From assembly GCA_002811675.1 (NCBI GenBank), contig PDIM01000050.1:34929-98928 (forward strand): 64,000 nucleotides of DNA, in the 5' to 3' direction. Both the position numbers and the translations under genes were made by a program. Positions 61,501-64,000 of this stretch are shown in pieces. Numbering within the stretch: the first letter of the stretch is position 1; each line of letters begins with the position of its first letter. This DNA is from Ichthyosporea sp. XGB-2017a. Lineage: Eukaryota; Opisthokonta; Ichthyosporea. The notes below the pieces were generated by a model. That model searched no databases. It was not told the DNA's origin and saw only the letters and a list, made by a program, of their open reading frames with translations.

Positions 61501-64000
61501 ATTTCATCAAAGTATAATACAATCAGGGTACATATGCTTAACCTAGATTCTGAAATGCAAACAAAAGATCAGAAAATATCAAATCTTCAAAGATCTTTGA
61601 AGCAAGCAGTTAAAATGGTCTCGCCTACGGAATCAACTTCAACTACTCAAAATGAGGGTGCCAAAACTCTAGAAGATGCGCAAAAAATCATAACTAGCTT
61701 GAAAGAAACCAATGAAAAATTAACTAAAGAAAACGAAAGTTTGAAGGTAGACTTTTCCCTTGAAAAGGGAAGGTCATACCGAAAAATTAGTGAACTGGAA
61801 AAGAACTCTGTAGATCTTGAGGTTGCTCTTCATTCATCTAAAGCCAGCCAGGCTAAATGCGAACTCCATGAGGTTGAAATTAAAGATTTGAAGCAAAAGC
61901 TTTTTCAATCAGCGAACAGCGAACGAAAAAAACAGGCTGATATTTGTCGTCTTAATGAAAAGCTTAACGCTAGCGAGGAGCAGCTTAAGATTGAAGTTCA
62001 GAAAATGGCAGATATTCAACAAGAGAAAGAAAATCAGCTTATTGCTCTCAAACAAGATTTTAGCAAGGTGAGAGCTTTCTACAAAGACAAGCTAGAAGAT
62101 GAGCACAGCAGCTTTAAGTTAGAAAAGAGCCAATTGGAAGACAGGCTGAACGAAATCCATAGCCAATTAGTAGAGAAGACAAGGAGCTTTACAAAACTTC
62201 AAGCCACCCTTACAGCCAAACAAGATAAATTTCAAGAGCTAAGCTTTTCAAATGAGTCCTTAACTGCTAGAAACAAATCCCTCTTTGAACGACTCAATGA
62301 GTCGGAAACGAAAGCCTTGGAGCTCCAAAGTCATTGCGATCAGAAAGATACAAAAATGTATGAACGTGATAATGACATTACAGCTAAAGTGAACAAATTA
62401 GAAAGCATTGTAAAAGCAAAGGCCCTTGATTCGGAAAGAATGAAAGTGGATTTTCATCGTCAAATTGACAACTTGAACACCCTCGTAAGTGAGAAGGAAA
62501 GGGAAATTGATAATTTCAAGAGTGAACTTGTGAAAGAAACAATGATCAGAAAAGAACTTCAAAGAAGATTAACACTGGCAAAGGAAGAGGCTCTTTCGGT
62601 TGAGGGAGAGTATGGTTCAAAAATAAGGCAGCAAGCTCGTGAAGGAGCAGAAATGCTAGTGGAAAAAGATCAGATTATTTCCAGCAAAGAAGCAAAGTAT
62701 AATGACTGTCAAAGGAGATTGAAAGATGCAACTCAAAAACTGTGTGAATATGAGGATACCATTGCAACTATGGAAAGCATGAAGCGCCAATATAGCATTA
62801 AATCTAAAGAATTTGCCGACAAAATTCATGAAATTTCCCAGGTTTTATCTACGAAAGATAGATTAATTCATGAAATGAACGATCGAATTAATGTACTTGT
62901 GAAAGAAAAGGCTGATTACACCTATTCTGCTTCTAAATATCAAGAGCTTTCGCAAGCAATCGCTGATGCAAAAGGGAAAAATGAAGAAATTATACATCTG
63001 CAGGCTCAGGTCAAAAGTTCTCAGAGTGATTTGAGTATGAAGCACGAACTACTCTTACAAAGAGAACATGAGGTCTCCACGTTAAAAGCCGAAATCCAGA
63101 ACTTGCGTCAGAATGTCTCCGCTATTTCGACTGAGTCCACAGCCTCTTCAAGCTTAGCAGGGGCCAGGTTAAAGGGAAGAATAGCAGAACTTGAAGAAGT
63201 AATTGACGATGCAACTAGGGAAAAATCAAAGCTAAAACGGAGAATGGAAGATAGCGAAGAGACCCATGAGAAGATTCTCAAAGACTTAAAAAATGAACAA
63301 CAAAAATGCTGTGACCAAGAAAAAGAAATAGAACACCTGAAGTTCCGAGTACTTTCTGCAGAGCAAATGTCAGAAAACTTCAAAGGCGAACGATCGAGTC
63401 TTCAGCTTGAAGTTCAAAAACTGAAATCTCTGGAGAATGAAGCAAGGGAGAGTCATCACAGTGAGTTGGATAGGATACGCGCTGGCTTTGAGAAAGAAAG
63501 GCATGAATTAAACGCCGATTATCACAAAGAAAAAGAGATATTACTAAAGGAGCATGAGCATAGTATGCAAGTCATGCAGCATAGGCTTGAGGAGGATCAT
63601 AATTTGTTAGTAAAGAATTATGAGGAAACCATAGCAAATCTTCGAAAAGAGCATATTGCAGAAAATGAGTTTTCTGCTAAGCAGCTGAAGTCTATGAACG
63701 AGTCATTTGAAAATGAAACTAATAGACTGAAACATCAGCTTGGTAAGTTGGATAAAGAAATCGATAGCAAATCTCACATGATTGAAGATGAAGAAAAAAT
63801 GATAACAAATCTGCAACATGATGTGACAGAGAAGTTAAAATTTATTGAGAAGGAAGAAAACGAACTTCATCTCTTGCAAAACCAATTACATGACAAACAG
63901 GCAAGAGAACAGACATTATCAACTTCAATTCATGAACTGCGAGCTAAGTTGGGCCAGAAAGAAACCCAAGTAAATTCTTTAATTAGTAAATTGAAGGCCA
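55516..64000 (+). CDS. Giant coiled-coil protein, 3' end beyond the window
   Basis: The frame opens at ATG 55516 (MEGQNWAPKDSGRSLLEKQL) and shows no stop in any part I checked up to the edge: at least 2,828 codons with no intron. Composition is almost wholly Glu, Lys, Leu, Ser, Gln and Asn with heptad periodicity (for example LKEAKAENEALKAELENV). Short breaks include a KPGSR-like SPIARKGVLTHQGSTISMSD stretch near residue 1165. No motor, Golgi GRIP or other globular domain is visible so far. Candidates by shape alone are a Golgi tether (golgin), a centrosome/basal-body protein (rootletin- or CEP-like) or a nuclear-pore filament protein (TPR-like). The C-terminus, outside the window, would decide. 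Other frames overlapping this gene are shadows. Confidence 0.85.
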   Translation, partial: MEGQNWAPKDSGRSLLEKQLKEAKAENEALKAELENVRSVAEKEKADLRLVLNDLMEKNKSLVRQVNENSSLKEKVKWFEDEIGKRKSSNETITGMPLVFNTKDGAGEEAVNALRSQLAHVQSELKGAQESLHQTQTNLQNKIQEIEAQKEENTRLSYDSQSLLHQYKMLEQKAIELQEKAKSDLSVREKELNEIKAQYKSLQSDSDSRGTLIESLKGEKIKWEMKYESSKETIERLESDRLEDLEQFKNNIEKLFQEMMAGKQKLLNQDEEESGNPSILIQVKDIENRLMGKLESIVLQKGKTEEEKERESQFKEDIQAYKGECERLRNKIQSQYEEGNKIAVELATTKSQIELLQNQLREKQSGIKLLVQQNEDLTKDLNRSQSHNEGVRNSEIKQTQEYIDKLKKELSIAQEAVKEKASNVVLLQKENSQMEQTLFKLTSEIESTKNSAHEQGERLQRKVALLEKLVEKTQAEMEKKEQKFEWQLEKVCREKESLLSTIEKLREEGILKSNELLSLTTSAKQNEAALKSLEGLRPTRDELVSSLQKAETSLSAHKLEIVSLKDKLESRIAQLEEARNNLNRELADKRQIKQLLAVEKEKRAELSHGSKEEVALLKDSLRVLSTSKDKSLEETLTGIAEEQKIHLQTLVENFMVKHEKEASVSLGYEKWLQMVDRATEKMEKIQKESYEEKINVLKMRVVALESEVHDKEQALLSQQEVNGELQSRVKAMETQVASSRRDSVELEKGFSKAKKDSETSYSVLMESVEKSMVAQEALKAQNSQLHKEINAKEKKIADFENQMEKYKSDLLLEGKKSTRLQEKVQELQISIGDLKSSSIVQTKEIECLNSQIRAEIAAKEATEKENVKFKSLLDEQDNVLKKKEKEIAYMENRMSLIEETNHDVIGRKDSIIVKCQQEAVQVRKSGEEEYKQMQNRLEGEIELLKLRLQDAEKNHRDAIAKKDDNIAELKGKVEDLGLQSASKQEHMLVSADTTIRTKVEELESIKNSSFAQIKELELNAKGLQERYDILKNEREKERHQMESMKSENLNLTNEVCELKVKLAETSTETGYMKKEVESLRQGSKTDLKDWSTMVSGSMADLKDVITKAMSAEASMEEEEKIQKDEANGLREEISSLRKKLSEKDNKLTVIEEELSEIKMNSPIARKGVLTHQGSTISMSDLSVLMDSREQKDHESLSEINRLKLQLEDKHTKFAEAEKKLEKKEMEHEKSLSKKEAQLEKYNTMYETLKNARDNENAKHKEYLEGLNHTIRNLEFSLKSEMGETKALEKTLHEAVEKHSREVEDLRKSHVEKLNAFSKSVEIQLQEKEREIGRLRELLEKTQNQKAGIDSNFQATNNKLNAQILEMQNLIVNLKNENALQKSQLDQAEKSNGILLSTGTSQADQSMIREMQALERKNEYLELKLENAKSERERLEKEKERFEHQLQREKREIEDELFRQKSRTDLDHHTLKLELSAEISTLKGEKGRIQELLNSERMAKESLSSTNGELKKEIDSLKASSMSSKNDQESNIYQLRRDIDMKADEIKRLSSELSESQKSHMAEVSILRNDLNASKNEIMSKTMELEHVKASREVLNSESAQKEAHFKVISETLNAQTTSTQSILQDEIALLKQQLSSSNASFVSAEEYIAKMQKEHNLEMKSLYEKSQKAVNKLQVQLQTIQASKTEENKNEVHKVKLQLTKARAEAKQYSKVVQESLIEIEKRKKSQDYLKECLLKEQTKYQEVVKEKERLIEDHAQKMGNVKDETSMLKDGLQKSLEEKLKEAEELGSENKNLKNSLVIEARNVDDLEKELVMVKAKGADEANKLTKNLEDTQRAYQVEVQRLNSELKKQIDAFNLLTTTHNELKVRFEDVSETIKSKCDAEVALKASYDTLLADCNRKKVVAKSTQSLNQKLKVENRKLIRQTRAVKEDLKEKIFENSAQISQRDKLLESQNAKLYELQKVQKKSQQEYEKIKKTSTQALHKLMSLVFEDTEKISSKYNTIRVHMLNLDSEMQTKDQKISNLQRSLKQAVKMVSPTESTSTTQNEGAKTLEDAQKIITSLKETNEKLTKENESLKVDFSLEKGRSYRKISELEKNSVDLEVALHSSKASQAKCELHEVEIKDLKQKLFQSANSERKKQADICRLNEKLNASEEQLKIEVQKMADIQQEKENQLIALKQDFSKVRAFYKDKLEDEHSSFKLEKSQLEDRLNEIHSQLVEKTRSFTKLQATLTAKQDKFQELSFSNESLTARNKSLFERLNESETKALELQSHCDQKDTKMYERDNDITAKVNKLESIVKAKALDSERMKVDFHRQIDNLNTLVSEKEREIDNFKSELVKETMIRKELQRRLTLAKEEALSVEGEYGSKIRQQAREGAEMLVEKDQIISSKEAKYNDCQRRLKDATQKLCEYEDTIATMESMKRQYSIKSKEFADKIHEISQVLSTKDRLIHEMNDRINVLVKEKADYTYSASKYQELSQAIADAKGKNEEIIHLQAQVKSSQSDLSMKHELLLQREHEVSTLKAEIQNLRQNVSAISTESTASSSLAGARLKGRIAELEEVIDDATREKSKLKRRMEDSEETHEKILKDLKNEQQKCCDQEKEIEHLKFRVLSAEQMSENFKGERSSLQLEVQKLKSLENEARESHHSELDRIRAGFEKERHELNADYHKEKEILLKEHEHSMQVMQHRLEEDHNLLVKNYEETIANLRKEHIAENEFSAKQLKSMNESFENETNRLKHQLGKLDKEIDSKSHMIEDEEKMITNLQHDVTEKLKFIEKEENELHLLQNQLHDKQAREQTLSTSIHELRAKLGQKETQVNSLISKLKA

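Noticed and set aside
55516-64000. Naming the giant coiled coil as a golgin, rootletin or myosin tail
   Set aside because: No motor or GRIP domain is in view, and coiled-coil composition alone produces false matches to all of these.
1-64000. Bacterial features: operons, Shine-Dalgarno sites, CRISPR arrays, insertion sequences
   Set aside because: Spliced genes, eukaryote-only protein families and Pol III tRNA layout show nuclear eukaryotic DNA; no regularly spaced direct repeats were seen.

Overview
The window is nuclear DNA from a unicellular eukaryote that builds, or recently built, a motile flagellum. Its genes are monocistronic, on both strands and closely packed. Many carry one to six short GT-AG introns of about 55-100 bases. 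All three standard stop codons are used, two tRNA genes have eukaryotic layouts, and a short TTAGGG-like tract is present. SPAG16/PF20 (central pair of the axoneme) and a LRRIQ1-like protein point to a cilium. I see nothing that fixes the lineage and no sign of a plastid. Two runs of N (26147-27057 and 41195-41848) are assembly gaps.

Layout: 0-17 kb holds an RMDN1-like TPR protein, a SCYL1-like pseudokinase, a very large LRRIQ1-like IQ/LRR protein, a six-exon CtIP/Sae2 homologue, a 1,403-residue protein with six MATH-like units, an FN3 domain and a PARP catalytic domain, and CHMP7 (ESCRT-III). 17.5-32.4 kb holds a two-pass membrane protein with a sensor-like ectodomain, a split WD-repeat gene, SPAG16, a METTL26-like methyltransferase, peptidyl-tRNA hydrolase, an MFSD8/CLN7-like transporter (with the tail of a second copy beside the gap), MTA phosphorylase, DNAJC17 and GATD1. 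32.8-33.7 kb has tRNA-Ala(AGC) and tRNA-Gly(TCC). 34-37.5 kb has a small unknown coiled-coil protein and an LRR type-I membrane protein. 37.5-43 kb is gene-poor, with a decayed-looking cysteine-rich locus, a gap, a hairpin cluster and the first copy of a dispersed MITE-like repeat. 43-55 kb has a PH-START-transmembrane-acyltransferase fusion, a small hypothetical gene, an SH3BP5-like Rab11-GEF, a secreted cysteine-rich tandem-repeat protein, transketolase and the second repeat copy. From 55.5 kb to the edge runs one intronless coiled-coil reading frame of at least 2,828 codons.

The genes do not form one pathway. The recurring themes are membrane traffic and endolysosomal function (SCYL1, CHMP7, SH3BP5, MFSD8, the START fusion), cilium (SPAG16, LRRIQ1), and housekeeping enzymes (PTH, MTAP, transketolase). 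The best candidates for undescribed biology are the PH-START-acyltransferase fusion and the MATH6-FN3-PARP protein. After these come the two-copy repeat with inverted subterminal motifs and the transporter paralogue hidden by the first gap.
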